This document shows positions 41,920 to 50,545 of a stretch of DNA of 64,000 nucleotides, piece by piece. The DNA comes from Streptomyces sp. SPB162. GTDB lineage: Bacteria > Actinomycetota > Actinomycetes > Streptomycetales > Streptomycetaceae. A program made the translations under genes and the position numbers. The stretch covers positions 1,264,501 to 1,328,500 of the forward strand of contig NZ_JAQFII010000001.1 of NCBI RefSeq assembly GCF_029504575.1, in the 5' to 3' direction. Numbering within the stretch: the first letter of the stretch is position 1; the number at the start of each line of letters is the position of its first letter. The notes under the pieces were generated by a model. It was not told where the DNA came from. It made no database searches and saw nothing but the letters and a program-made list of their open reading frames with translations.

Positions 41920-42686
41920 GCCGCGCCCTCGGGCAGCGACTGGGCGGACGCGGAGGCGGCGTGTTCCCGCGCGCTCGGCGAGAGCGCGACGAAGGCGGAT
42001 GTCAGGAAGAGGTACGAGCCCAGGCCGACGACCAGCGGGAAGAGGAACGCGGTGGCGCTCGCGCCCGGCAGCACCTCGGACGACGGAAGGACCGTCACCC
42101 GCACGGCGAACATCCCCGTGTAGTGCATGCTGCTCACCGCCGCGCCCATCACCAGCGACGCCCCGGCCACCACGACCGGCCGGCGGACGGTCAGCGCCGC
42201 CCACAGCGCGGCGGTGGCGGCGGCCAGCGCGATCAGTACGGAGAGCACGACGCGCACCGGGTCGTAGGCGATGGTGCCGTGCAGCCGCAGCGCCGCCATT
42301 CCGACGTAGTGCATGGCGGCGACGCCGAGCCCGGTCGCCAGGCCGCCCGCCAGCAGGGAGCGGAGCCGGCCCTGCCCGTAGCCGACGAGGAACACGCCGA
42401 CGCCCACGACGCCGACGGCGATCAGCAGGCTCAGGACGGTCAGTGGCACGTTGTAGCGGATCTCGGTGCCGGAGACCCGGAAGCCGAGCATCGCGACGAA
42501 GTGCATCGTCCAGATGCCGGTGCCGAGCGCGCTGGCCGCGGTCAGCAGCCAGTTACGCCGGGAGCGGCCGGTCGCGCCGAGCGCGCGCACCGTGCAGCGC
42601 AGGCCGAGGGTCGAGCCCACGCAGGCCATCAGGTACGACAGCGTCGGGGTCAGCCAGCCGAAGCCGGCTTGGTCCATGTGTCCCAT
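41916..42686 (-). CDS. MHYT-domain integral membrane sensor
   Basis: 256 residues with seven predicted helices. The three MHYT-type motifs are IWTMHFVAMLGFRV, VAAMHYVGMAALRL and VSSMHYTGMFAVRV, residues proposed to bind copper and so sense O2, CO or NO. There is no output domain (GGDEF, EAL) in this protein. It ends inside the start of the CvnA-like kinase (GTGA), so it is probably translated with the conservon and may pass its signal to it. GGAG precedes the first ATG; a second ATG at 42677 is possible. Confidence 0.92.
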   Translation of the reverse strand: MGHMDQAGFGWLTPTLSYLMACVGSTLGLRCTVRALGATGRSRRNWLLTAASALGTGIWTMHFVAMLGFRVSGTEIRYNVPLTVLSLLIAVGVVGVGVFLVGYGQGRLRSLLAGGLATGLGVAAMHYVGMAALRLHGTIAYDPVRVVLSVLIALAAATAALWAALTVRRPVVVAGASLVMGAAVSSMHYTGMFAVRVTVLPSSEVLPGASATAFLFPLVVGLGSYLFLTSAFVALSPSAREHAASASAQSLPEGAA

Positions 42687-42850
42687 GGCTCCGGGACGCT
42701 AGCCCGATGGTGTTCGCAGACCTTCGGGCATTGCGGAACCCGGCGGATATTGACAGCCTCGTACGCTGATCCGGCCCCGAACGATCGCGCAACGCTCGAA
42801 CATGCGCGCAGGGGGTGCGTTTCAGCCACTGCGTGGGGCATACATGGTGC

Positions 42851-43453
42851 ATGGAGACCGAACGTGAACGCCTCCGCGAGTTCTTCGCGGCCAAGGCCGT
42901 GGGCTGGGAGAAACGCTTCCCCGACGACGATCCCGCGTACGCGGCCGCCGTCGCGGAACTGAGGCTGCGGCCCGGTCGGTCGGCTCTCGACGCGGGCTGC
43001 GGCACCGGCCGCGCGCTGCCGCGGTTGCGCGACGCCGTCGGCCCGGCGGGCGCGGTCATCGGCATCGATCTGACCCCGGAGATGCTGCACGAGGCGACCG
43101 CGCTCGGCCGCCATCGCGCCGGCGCGCTCATCGAGGCGGACAGCGGCCGTCTCCCGCTGCGCGACGCCTGCCTGGACGCCGTCTTCGCCGCCGGACTCGT
43201 GCATCATCTGCCGGACGCCGCGGCCGGGTTGCGCGAGTTCGCCCGTGTCACACGGCCCGGCGGGCGGCTCGCGCTCTTCCACCCGATCGGCCGCGCCGCG
43301 CTCGCCGCCCGGCGCGGGCACGCCCTGCGCGAGGACGACGTCCGCGCCGAGCCCACCCTCGTCCCGCTGCTCGCGGGGGCGGGATGGGAGCTGACGGTGT
43401 ACGACGACTCCGAGGACCGCTACCTCGCCGTCGCTACGCGGGCGCTGTCGTAA
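42851..43453 (+). CDS. SAM-dependent methyltransferase, class I
   Basis: 200 residues. Motif I is ALDAGCGTGRALPRL, with the acidic residue of strand 2 in VIGIDLTPEMLHEA, then ALIEADSGRLPLRD (motif II region), AAGLVHHLPDAAAGLREFAR and VTRPGGRLALFHPIGRAALA. This is a UbiE/MenG-like fold acting on small molecules; the acceptor cannot be told. The ATG at 42851 follows a second ATG 7 bases earlier in another frame. Divergent from the MHYT-conservon operon over 164 bp. Confidence 0.88.
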   Translation: METERERLREFFAAKAVGWEKRFPDDDPAYAAAVAELRLRPGRSALDAGCGTGRALPRLRDAVGPAGAVIGIDLTPEMLHEATALGRHRAGALIEADSGRLPLRDACLDAVFAAGLVHHLPDAAAGLREFARVTRPGGRLALFHPIGRAALAARRGHALREDDVRAEPTLVPLLAGAGWELTVYDDSEDRYLAVATRALS

Positions 43454-43464
43454 CGTCAACGCCC

Positions 43465-43770
43465 CTACGCCGCGGGCAGACCGAGCAACGTGCGTGCCAT
43501 GGCTTCCGGTTCCGTCCCGTGTTCACGGGCCAGCGTCAGCACCGCGCGCTGCGCGAGCTCGTTGACGCCGAACATCAGGGCGTCCGGGGCGACCCGGCCC
43601 ACGGCCTCGTCGATACGGTCCTGGTCGTCGGCGATACACGCCACCACGTAGGTCGCCGCCGCGTCGAACAGGTTGTGCTCCAGTGGGGCCCGGTCCCCGG
43701 GACCCGCCGGGTCGGGTGCTCGCACCGGCAGTCTGAACACGTCTCCGATCCTGTGCAGCAGGCCGGGCAT
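43465..43770 (-). CDS. Hypothetical small protein
   Basis: 101 residues from the ATG at 43770, preceded by GAGAGGTG at a good distance; a GTG three codons upstream is possible. The protein is helical and acidic (PLEHNLFDAAATYVVACIAD, DDQDRIDEAVGRVAPDALMF, GVNELAQRAVLTLAREHGTE). No motif is recognised. It faces the methyltransferase convergently with only 11 bp between stops. Confidence 0.68.
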   Translation of the reverse strand: MPGLLHRIGDVFRLPVRAPDPAGPGDRAPLEHNLFDAAATYVVACIADDQDRIDEAVGRVAPDALMFGVNELAQRAVLTLAREHGTEPEAMARTLLGLPAA

Positions 43771-43823
43771 GTCGATCACCTCTCAGCGTCGCCGAGTTCG
43801 TGCTCTCCCCTGGGTTATCTCCG

Positions 43824-44195
43824 CTACAGCGGCCGGGAACCCGGCTTGCCCGGACGGCGGTCGGCGAAGGACAGGTCGTCACGGGTCAGAGCGCGTACGA
43901 CGGGCTCACCGGTGGCGGCCGCGTGGGCCAGGCGCTCGCGCACCGCGCGCGGAGTGCGCGGGCGGAAGCCGGGACCGCCGCAGCAGGACTTGTGGAATCC
44001 GACGCCCGCCGTGAGGAGGACGGTGAGCGCCCGCCATGCCGGGGCGTCGCTCCGGCGGGGCGCCGCGAAAGCGGAACCCGCGTGGATCAGCTCGGCGGCG
44101 CAGCGCGGACAGCGCCGCGCGCGGTCCGGACCGTACTCCTGTTTGTAGGAGGCGCGGCACGGGAGGCAGACGTAGTGCGTGCGGTGGACACCCAT
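43824..44195 (-). CDS. Zinc-ribbon hypothetical protein
   Basis: 123 residues from the ATG at 44195. A zinc-ribbon near the N-terminus, HYVCLPCRASYKQE followed by RCPRCAAEL, gives two CxxC pairs. A later FHKSCCGGPGFRPRTPRAVR is also Cys-rich. The rest is unfamiliar; such streptomycete proteins are mostly of unknown function, perhaps RNA- or metal-binding. Confidence 0.75.
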   Translation of the reverse strand: MGVHRTHYVCLPCRASYKQEYGPDRARRCPRCAAELIHAGSAFAAPRRSDAPAWRALTVLLTAGVGFHKSCCGGPGFRPRTPRAVRERLAHAAATGEPVVRALTRDDLSFADRRPGKPGSRPL

Positions 44196-44320
44196 ACCCC
44201 GCAGCGTAGAGGTCGGCACACCCCGGCTCCGAGCGGTTTTCCCTCCGGGCGGGCCCCGCTATCGACGCGGACGTTACCCGCTGGTTAAGGTGCGCGGGAC
44301 CGAAGAGAGGGAGGAGCCCC

Positions 44321-45229
44321 GTGACCGAGACGGACGACTACACGCAGGCGGACGACGACGCGTTGTTCGTGCTCACGGCGGCGATGATGACGCCGGCGCA
44401 GTTCCCGAGCGTGCTCGCAGACGACTACCCGCAGGCTTGCGAGGTGCTCGGCCTCGAACCCGCGAGGGACGGCTACGGTCTGCTCTTCGGACAGGACGGC
44501 GGCGGCGCCCGGTGGACCGTCGCGATCACCGACACGGCCCTGGTCGCGTGCGCGCTGGCGGCCTGGGACTGCGGGCTGGAGTACGACCTCTCGCCGGACG
44601 AGCGCTCCGTGGCCGCGGCCCTGCCGGGCTGGCCGCTGCCGGTGGCGGTCGCCGCGCCGGGCATGCCCGATCCGCACGATCCGTCGGAGGAGGACGGCGG
44701 CCGGCCTCCGCTGGCGCCGCCCGACCTGGAGGTCTGGGGTGCGGCGCAGCGACGGCTGGGCGCGGACGAGATCGCCCTGCGGTGGTGGTCCTGGCGCGAT
44801 CAGCTCACCGACGACTCGGGCGACTCAGGCGACGCCCCGGCTTCCGGTGACGACCCGGCGCCCGAGGGCGAAGCTTCCGAGGGCGAAGCGTCCGAGAAGG
44901 CGGCCCCGGCGACCGGTGACGATCCGGCCGACGTCGAATCCACCGCGGACGAGACGGGCGAGCCCGTCGCCGTGCGTCATCCGGGCGTGCGCCGGGCGCT
45001 GGAGGGCGCGGAGGCCTACCTCAGCTCACCGCCGCCGCCCGGACGCGTGCGCTCGGCCCATGGCGCGGTCCGCGCGGACGGCCCCGGCTGGAGCCTGGTG
45101 GCGCGGACCGACGACATGGCGTTCGTGCTGCTCGACGACGAGCCGGGCGAGGTTCACCCGGTCCGGCGTGGCCCGGCGCTGCCGGCCCTGCTGGAAGCGC
45201 TCGGCGAACTGGCCGCCCGGATCGGCTGA
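44321..45229 (+). CDS. Acidic hypothetical protein with low-complexity middle
   Basis: 302 residues from GTG 44321 with GGGAGGAG upstream. A conserved-looking N-terminal part (ALFVLTAAMMTPAQFPSVLA, GYGLLFGQDGGGARWTVAIT, DTALVACALAAWDCGLEYDL) and C-terminal part (VRHPGVRRALEGAEAYLSSP, WSLVARTDDMAFVLLDDEPG) flank an acidic Asp-Glu-Ser-Ala linker (about 165-215, with EGEASEGEASE). It is cytoplasmic, with no membrane helix or signal. Unknown function; the family appears common in Streptomyces. Confidence 0.78.
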   Translation: MTETDDYTQADDDALFVLTAAMMTPAQFPSVLADDYPQACEVLGLEPARDGYGLLFGQDGGGARWTVAITDTALVACALAAWDCGLEYDLSPDERSVAAALPGWPLPVAVAAPGMPDPHDPSEEDGGRPPLAPPDLEVWGAAQRRLGADEIALRWWSWRDQLTDDSGDSGDAPASGDDPAPEGEASEGEASEKAAPATGDDPADVESTADETGEPVAVRHPGVRRALEGAEAYLSSPPPPGRVRSAHGAVRADGPGWSLVARTDDMAFVLLDDEPGEVHPVRRGPALPALLEALGELAARIG

Positions 45230-45271
45230 GCGCCTCCGCCGGGCCGCCCGGATCGGCTGAGCGCCTCCGCC
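45211..45271. repeat. 30-bp perfect tandem duplication at the end of a gene
   Basis: Positions 45211-45240 and 45242-45271 are identical, separated by one base. The first copy contains the last codons and TGA of the acidic protein gene, so the duplication left the protein unchanged and created a second, untranslated copy. Confidence 0.95.
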
Positions 45272-45291
45272 ACCGCCGGCGCGCTGATGCC

Positions 45292-46674
45292 TCAGTGGCC
45301 CCGCAGTTCGGCCTCCACCTTGTCGGCGGCCTTCCGTGCGGCGACCAGCACCGGGTCCCAGACGGGGGAGAACGGCGGCGCGTAGCCGAGGTCGAGGGCC
45401 GTCATCGCGTCGACGGTCATGCCCGCGGTGAGGGCGACGGCGCCGATGTCGACGCGCTTGGCGGCGCCTTCCCGTCCGACGATCTGCAGGCCGAGGAGCC
45501 GCCCCGTGCGCAGCTCGGCGAGCATCTTGACCGTCATGGTCGCGGCTCCCGGGAAGTAGCCGGCCCGGTTGCTGGACTCGACGACAGCGGTGACGAAGCG
45601 CAGCCCCGCGGCCCGTGCCTGGGACTCCTTCAGACCGGTGCGGGCGATCTCGACGTCGCAGACCTTGCTGACGGCGGTGCCGACGACGCCGGGGAAGGTG
45701 GCGTAGCCGCCGCCGATGTTGATGCCGATGATCCGTCCGTGCTTGTTGGCGTGGGTGCCCAGCGCGATGTGCTGGTGGGTGCCGGAGATCATGTTGAGCA
45801 CCTCGACACAGTCGCCGCCGGCCCAGACGCCCTCGGTTCCGCGCACCCGCATCGCCAGGTCGGTGAGCAGGCCGCCGTGGTCGCCGAGGGCGAGTCCGGC
45901 GTCCCGGGCGAGCACGGTGTTGGGCTGGACGCCCAGCCCGAGCACCACCACGTCTGCCGGGTACTCGGCGTCCGCGGTCGCGACCGCCCGTGCCCGTCCG
46001 TCGTCCCCGGTGAGGACCTCGCGCACCTCCGAGCCGGTCACCACCACGATGCCCATGCCCACCATCGCGTCGCGCACCAGCCGGCCCATGTCGGGGTCGA
46101 GGGTGGACATCGGCTGCTCACCTCGATCGAGGAGGGTGACCTCCAGACCGCGGCGGATCATGGCCTCGGCCATCTCGACGCCGATGTATCCGCCGCCGAC
46201 GACCACGGCTCGACGTGCGCCGCCGCGTTCCAGGGTGCGCAGCACGGCCTCGCCGTCGTCCAGGGTCTGCACGCCGTGCACACCGTCCGCGTCGATCCCG
46301 GGGATCTTCGGCCGGGTGGGGACCGCGCCGGTGGCGATCACGAGCTGGTCGAACCCCGTCCAGGACTCGTCACCGCCCGCCACCTCCCGGGTGCGCACCC
46401 GTCGCCGGTCGAGGTCGATCCCGACGGCCTCGGTGCCGAGCCGCAGGTCGATGCCGCGCTCGCGGTGCTCGGCGGCGGTCCGCGCGACCAGCGCGTCCGC
46501 GCCGTCCACCTCGCCACCGACCCAGTACGGGATGCCGCAGGCCGAGTAGGACGTGTGGTGACCGCGCTCGAAGGCGATGATCTCCAGGTCGTCCGGCCCC
46601 CGCCGCCGGCGCGCCTGCGAGGCGGCCGACATCCCGGTCGCGTCCCCACCGACGACGACCAGTCGTTCCGCCAT
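45292..46674 (-). CDS. CoA-disulfide reductase/NADH oxidase-like flavoprotein
   Basis: 460 residues. FAD Rossmann fold at the N-terminus (LVVVGGDATGMSAASQARRR), a single redox Cys in TSYSACGIPYWVGGEVDG (the CoADR/Nox type rather than the two-Cys disulfide reductase type), and an NAD(P)H fold, RRAVVVGGGYIGVEMAEAMI. The second FAD motif is GVWAGGDCVEVLNMI. The C-terminal dimerisation domain contains RLLGLQIVGREGAAKRVDIG and the Tyr of LGYAPPFSPVWDPVLVAA. It reduces CoA disulfide, polysulfide or O2 with NAD(P)H; which one is not clear. Confidence 0.9.
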   Translation of the reverse strand: MAERLVVVGGDATGMSAASQARRRRGPDDLEIIAFERGHHTSYSACGIPYWVGGEVDGADALVARTAAEHRERGIDLRLGTEAVGIDLDRRRVRTREVAGGDESWTGFDQLVIATGAVPTRPKIPGIDADGVHGVQTLDDGEAVLRTLERGGARRAVVVGGGYIGVEMAEAMIRRGLEVTLLDRGEQPMSTLDPDMGRLVRDAMVGMGIVVVTGSEVREVLTGDDGRARAVATADAEYPADVVVLGLGVQPNTVLARDAGLALGDHGGLLTDLAMRVRGTEGVWAGGDCVEVLNMISGTHQHIALGTHANKHGRIIGINIGGGYATFPGVVGTAVSKVCDVEIARTGLKESQARAAGLRFVTAVVESSNRAGYFPGAATMTVKMLAELRTGRLLGLQIVGREGAAKRVDIGAVALTAGMTVDAMTALDLGYAPPFSPVWDPVLVAARKAADKVEAELRGH

Positions 46675-46823
46675 GCCCCACGCTCCTTCTCCGCCGCCAC
46701 GACGACCGCGGCCCGCGCCACGGCGGCCCGCGCCGCCGCATGATCACTCAACGGCGTCCAGCCCCTGAGAGTTTCCCGACCCGCCTGTCCGGGCGCGCCG
46801 CGGCTGCCGCACACTTGTCCGTC

Positions 46824-48104
46824 ATGGAGCTGCAGATCACCGCGACCGCGCCCGAACACCCGGCGGCCCTCCTCGACCTGCCCTGGGGCATACCGCTCGA
46901 GGAGTGGCCCGACGAATACCTGGTCGCCCTGCCGCGCGGTATCTCGCGCCATGTGGTGCGGTTCGCCCGCGCCGGCGACGAGGTCGTCGCGGTGAAGGAG
47001 GTCGGCGAGTGGGCCGCGGTGCGCGAGTACGGGCTGCTGCGCGACCTGGACCGGATGGCCATCCCCGCCGTCGACCCGGTCGCGGTGGTGACCGGCCGCG
47101 CCGGAGCGGACGGGGAGCCGCTGGAGCCGGTACTGATCACCCGGCACCTCAACGGCTCGCTGCCCTACCGGTCGATGTTCGAGACGACGATGCGGCCCGG
47201 CACCGTCAGCAGGCTCCTCGACGCCCTCGCCGTGCTGCTGGTCCGGCTGCACCTGACCGGGTTCGCGTGGGGCGACTGCAGCCTGTCCAACACGCTCTTC
47301 CGGCGGGACGCGGGAGCGTACGCCGCCTACCTGGTGGACGCGGAGACCGGGCAGATCCAGCCCAAGCTGACGCGCGGGCAGCGCGAGTACGACATCGAGG
47401 TCGCCCGCGTGAACATATCCGGCGAGCTGATGGACCTGGAGGCGGGCGGCTCGCTGCACCCGTCGGTCGATCCGGTGCTGTTCGGCCAGGCGATCGCGGA
47501 CCGTTACGAGGAGCTGTGGCACGAGCTCACCCGGGAGTCGGTCTACCCGGTGGGCAAGCGGCACTACATCGACCGGCGCATCCGGCGGCTGAACGACCTC
47601 GGCTTCGACGTGGCCGAGATGCAGATCCAGCGGTCGCCGGCCGGGGACGCGGTCACGTTCCTCCCCAAGGTCGTCGACGCGGGCCACCACCAGCGGCAGT
47701 TGCTGCGGCTGACCGGCATGGACGCCGAGGAGAACCAGGCGCGCAGCCTCCTGAACGACCTGGAGACGTGGATGGCCTCGCAGGACGACTACGCGCCGGG
47801 CGACCCGCTCGGTGCCCGGCCCGAGGTCCTCGCGCACCGCTGGGTCCGCGAGGTCTTCCGTCCGACGGTCCGGGCCGTCCCCCAGGAGCTGCGGGCCTCC
47901 CTGGACACCGCCCAGGTCTTCCACGAGCTGCTGGAGCACCGCTGGTTCCTGTCCGAGCGGGCGCAGCACGACGTGGGTCTCGACGCCGCCATCGAGGACT
48001 ACGTGCGCGTCGCGGCCGCCGAACAGGCGACGGCGGGCCCCGACCCGGACCCGAACCCCGATGCCGAGACCGCCGCCGAGACCGCCGCCGTCACCGGCCC
48101 CTGA
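46824..48104 (+). CDS. DUF4032, kinase-like fold protein
   Basis: 426 residues. The actinobacterial DUF4032 family has a protein-kinase-like N-terminal domain. VVRFARAGDEVVAVKEVGEW carries a VxVK-type Lys, LITRHLNGSLPYRSMF is the hinge-like part, and GFAWGDCSLSNTLFRRDAGA with AYLVDAETGQIQPKL looks like the catalytic loop (GDxSxxN) and DFG-like Asp. A conserved C-terminal part follows (KRHYIDRRIRRLNDLGFDVA). Substrate unknown; a lipopolysaccharide-kinase-like or regulatory role has been guessed for the fold. An Ala-Glu-Pro tail ends it. Confidence 0.86.
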   Translation: MELQITATAPEHPAALLDLPWGIPLEEWPDEYLVALPRGISRHVVRFARAGDEVVAVKEVGEWAAVREYGLLRDLDRMAIPAVDPVAVVTGRAGADGEPLEPVLITRHLNGSLPYRSMFETTMRPGTVSRLLDALAVLLVRLHLTGFAWGDCSLSNTLFRRDAGAYAAYLVDAETGQIQPKLTRGQREYDIEVARVNISGELMDLEAGGSLHPSVDPVLFGQAIADRYEELWHELTRESVYPVGKRHYIDRRIRRLNDLGFDVAEMQIQRSPAGDAVTFLPKVVDAGHHQRQLLRLTGMDAEENQARSLLNDLETWMASQDDYAPGDPLGARPEVLAHRWVREVFRPTVRAVPQELRASLDTAQVFHELLEHRWFLSERAQHDVGLDAAIEDYVRVAAAEQATAGPDPDPNPDAETAAETAAVTGP

Positions 48105-48107
48105 TCG

Positions 48108-48710
48108 TCAGCTTCCCGTGCCCGCCGGGTCCGCCGCGAGCCGGGCGCGGGCCTCCATGAGGGCGAAGCCCAGCAGGTTGAGCCCGCGCCAGCGGGCCGG
48201 GTCCCCGGCCCGCTCGTCGTCGGCGGCCAGGCCGATGCCCCAGACGCGGTCGAGCGGGCTGGCCTCGACGAGCACGCGCCCGGTCGTGCCGAGCAGATAG
48301 GCGTACAGCTCGGGATGCTGCCCGAACTTGGCGACGCCGCCCTCGACGACGAGCTCGAAGCGCTCCCGCCGCCACGTCTCCTCGTCGAAGCCGCGCACCG
48401 TGCGCCCCACCGACTTGGCTGCCTTGGGGTGGACGGCCGCCACGGCGGCGCGCTCGGCCTCCGCGTCACCGAAGATGCGCGCCTTGCCCGCCATCATCCA
48501 GTGCTCGGCGGTGGCGTACTCGACGCCGTCCACCGTGAAGGGTGACGGCCACCACTGGCTGAGGCAGCCGGCGCCGGCACTGCCGTCGCGCTGCGGTCGG
48601 TGGCCCCAGAAGGGGAGGTACTTCACCCGCCGGCCGTGCCGGGCGTACTCGATCAGCTCCTCGACGGACCGGCCGTCCGCGGCCGTCGCTGCCGTTTCCG
48701 CATCCGCCAT
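48108..48710 (-). CDS. NADAR (YbiA-like) family protein
   Basis: 200 residues from the ATG at 48710; a GTG at 48719 would overlap the upstream stop. NADAR proteins are N-glycosidases or ADP-ribose-related enzymes; YbiA removes early riboflavin intermediates and others reverse guanine ADP-ribosylation. Landmarks are YLPFWGHRPQRDGSAGAGCL, SQWWPSPFTVDGVEYATAEH, WMMAGKARIFGDAEA, KFGQHPELYAYLLGTTGRVL and EASPLDRVWGIGLAADDERA. All typical core residues appear present. It follows the MOSC gene almost without a gap, suggesting an operon. Confidence 0.9.
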   Translation of the reverse strand: MADAETAATAADGRSVEELIEYARHGRRVKYLPFWGHRPQRDGSAGAGCLSQWWPSPFTVDGVEYATAEHWMMAGKARIFGDAEAERAAVAAVHPKAAKSVGRTVRGFDEETWRRERFELVVEGGVAKFGQHPELYAYLLGTTGRVLVEASPLDRVWGIGLAADDERAGDPARWRGLNLLGFALMEARARLAADPAGTGS

Positions 48711-48711
48711 C

Positions 48712-49254
48712 TCAGACACGATCCAGCGGCCGGTGCGGGCCCTCGGGCAGTTCGACCTCGATCGGGTCGCCGGGGCGCACCTCGCCCCCGGACAGCACGA
48801 TGCCCATGATCCCGGACTTGCGGACCAGCTCGCCCGCCGTGTCGCGGAAGACGACCTCCTTGAGGACGCCGGGGCGGAAGCGGTCGATCTGCAGGCAGGG
48901 GTTGCGCAGGCCGGTGATCTCGACGACCACCTCCGTACCGAGCCGCAGCCGGGCGCCGACCGGCAGGCCGAGCAGGTCCACGTGGCGGGTGGTGACGTTC
49001 TCGCCGAGGTCGCCGGGAGCGATGTCGTATCCGGCGGTCCGCAGCTCGTCGAAGAGCTCGGCGTGGATGAGGTGGACCTGGCGCAGGTTGGGCCGCGTCG
49101 GATCCTTGGCGACGTGGGAACGGTGCTGGACCGTTACGCCCAAGTGGGCGTCACCCTCCACGCCGAGACCGGCGAGCAGCCGGATGCACTCCTCGTTCGA
49201 CTTGCTGAAGTGGTGTTCCGAACCGCGGCTGACCGCGGTGACCGTCCCGCCCAT
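48712..49254 (-). CDS. MOSC-domain protein
   Basis: 180 residues from the ATG at 49254 (GGAGGGGG upstream). MOSC domains bind sulfur transfer or molybdopterin-linked substrates, often through a conserved Cys. Landmarks are GLGVEGDAHLGVTVQHRS, LRQVHLIHAELFDELR, YDIAPGDLGENVTTRHVDLL and EITGLRNPCLQIDRFRPGVL, which contains the candidate Cys, then SGIMGIVLSGGEVRPGDPIE. It is a short stand-alone version without the beta-barrel partner of MOCOS. Probably cytoplasmic. Confidence 0.9.
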   Translation of the reverse strand: MGGTVTAVSRGSEHHFSKSNEECIRLLAGLGVEGDAHLGVTVQHRSHVAKDPTRPNLRQVHLIHAELFDELRTAGYDIAPGDLGENVTTRHVDLLGLPVGARLRLGTEVVVEITGLRNPCLQIDRFRPGVLKEVVFRDTAGELVRKSGIMGIVLSGGEVRPGDPIEVELPEGPHRPLDRV

Positions 49255-49316
49255 GCCTGTTGCCCCCTCCACCGGTGGATGATTTCCCGATCACCCTACT
49301 CTCGGCGAGGACCAGG

Positions 49317-49502
49317 TCAGCGGCCTATTTCCCGGCGGGAGATCCTCTTGAGCCGACGCCGCTGCGAGGGATCGAGCGTCAGGTACGCGGCCACCGGCAC
49401 ACCGACGACCACCAGCAGTGCGAGCCACCAGGGGACGCCCAGAATCAACAGGACGATCCCTATGCCCACGCCACCGACGGCGAGTTTCGCACGATTGGAC
49501 AT
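49317..49502 (-). CDS. Small membrane protein
   Basis: 61 residues from the ATG at 49502, preceded by GGAGG at seven bases, which decides the start against longer in-frame options. Two closely spaced hydrophobic stretches (LAVGGVGIGIVLLILGV and WWLALLVVVGVPVAAYLTL) and a basic tail, DPSQRRRLKRISRREIGR. Unknown function. Confidence 0.75.
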   Translation of the reverse strand: MSNRAKLAVGGVGIGIVLLILGVPWWLALLVVVGVPVAAYLTLDPSQRRRLKRISRREIGR

Positions 49503-49565
49503 CTTCACGCCTCCGTCCGCGGCACCTGCCGCGCTTGTCAGGAAGAACGCCGGGCAACCCCTTCC

Positions 49566-49650
49566 GGTTCCCGGCGTTCCCGGTGTCCGCCGTTCCCACT
49601 GTCCCGGCGTTCCGCTGTCCCGGCGCTCCCGCTGTCCCGGCGTTGGCGGA
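49566..49650. repeat. Imperfect short repeats of CTGTCCCGGCGTTCC type
   Basis: About five degenerate copies with a period of 15-17 bases lie in the non-coding interval between the small membrane protein and the ABC permease. Too short and uneven for CRISPR; may be slippage-born DNA or a weak terminator-like region. Confidence 0.6.
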
Positions 49651-49651
49651 T

Positions 49652-50545
49652 TCAGGACACGACGTCCTTCGTCCGGAAGCCGCGGAAGGCGAGGGCGGTC
49701 AGCACGATGGCGTAGGAGACGGAGACCGCCGCGCCCTGGATCATGCCGGACCATTCCAGGTGCGGCTGCAGGGCGTCGGCCCAGGAGTACTGCCAGTGCG
49801 CGGGAAGCAGATCACGCCAGGAGCCGAGGGCGGTGACGGCGTCCAGGACGTTGCCGACGATGGTGAGTCCGACGGCTCCGCCGACGGCTCCGAGCGGCGC
49901 GTCGGTGATCGTCGAGAGCCAGAAGGCGAGCGCCGCGGTGACCAGTTGGCTGACGAAGATGAACGCGATGACGATGCCCAGCCGCGGCAGCGCGGTAGCG
50001 GCGGGCAGCGACCCGCCGGTGGGGATCTGCAGATCGCCCCAGCCGTAGGCGACGGTGCCGGCCGCGAGCGCGACCACGGGCAGCAGGAGCATCGCCGCCG
50101 CGCTGAACCCCAGCGCCACCAGGAACTTGCTGGTGAGCAGCCGCGTGCGCGGCACCGGCGCGGCCAGCAGGTAGCGCAGCGAGGACCAGCTGGCCTCCGA
50201 GGCGATGGTGTCGCCGCAGAACAGCGCCACCGGCACCACCAGCAGAAAGCCCGCCGAGACGAACAGGCAGGTGGCGGCGAAGTTGGCGCCGGAGGCGGTC
50301 GCCGTGTCGATGAGAGAGGGCCCGTTGCGGTTGTCGCTGCCGTCGGGCTGGCCGCCGATGGCGAACGCCGCGATGAGGATGAAGGGCAGCGCGGCGAGCA
50401 CGGCCCCGACAACAAGGGTGCGGCGGCGCCGCAACTGCCGCATGGCCTCCACCCGCAGCGGCAGGGTGCGCCGCGGGCGGTAGCCGGGGGCCGTGGAGGT
50501 GGCGGGAGCGGGGGCCGGGGAAGGAGCCGGGGCGGTGGCGCTCAT
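49652..50545 (-). CDS. ABC-2-type transporter permease
   Basis: 297 residues. A Pro-Ala-rich N-terminus leads to RVEAMRQLRRRRTLVVGAVL and about six hydrophobic segments (for example AALPFILIAAFAIGG, VSAGFLLVVPVALFCGD, AAMLLLPVVALAAGTVAYGW). It forms the membrane part of an exporter energised by the ATPase fused in the upstream gene, with which it overlaps by ATGA (50542-50545). LRYLLAAPVPRTRLLTSKFL is typical of ABC-2 permeases. Confidence 0.88.
   Translation of the reverse strand: MSATAPAPSPAPAPATSTAPGYRPRRTLPLRVEAMRQLRRRRTLVVGAVLAALPFILIAAFAIGGQPDGSDNRNGPSLIDTATASGANFAATCLFVSAGFLLVVPVALFCGDTIASEASWSSLRYLLAAPVPRTRLLTSKFLVALGFSAAAMLLLPVVALAAGTVAYGWGDLQIPTGGSLPAATALPRLGIVIAFIFVSQLVTAALAFWLSTITDAPLGAVGGAVGLTIVGNVLDAVTALGSWRDLLPAHWQYSWADALQPHLEWSGMIQGAAVSVSYAIVLTALAFRGFRTKDVVS

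Noticed and set aside
43824..44288. Plus-strand frame opposite the zinc-ribbon gene
   Set aside because: It lacks a ribosome site and conserved motifs, while the minus strand shows paired CxxC motifs.
49566..49650. Irregular repeats considered as CRISPR or iterons
   Set aside because: No constant repeat, no spacers, no replication or Cas gene nearby.
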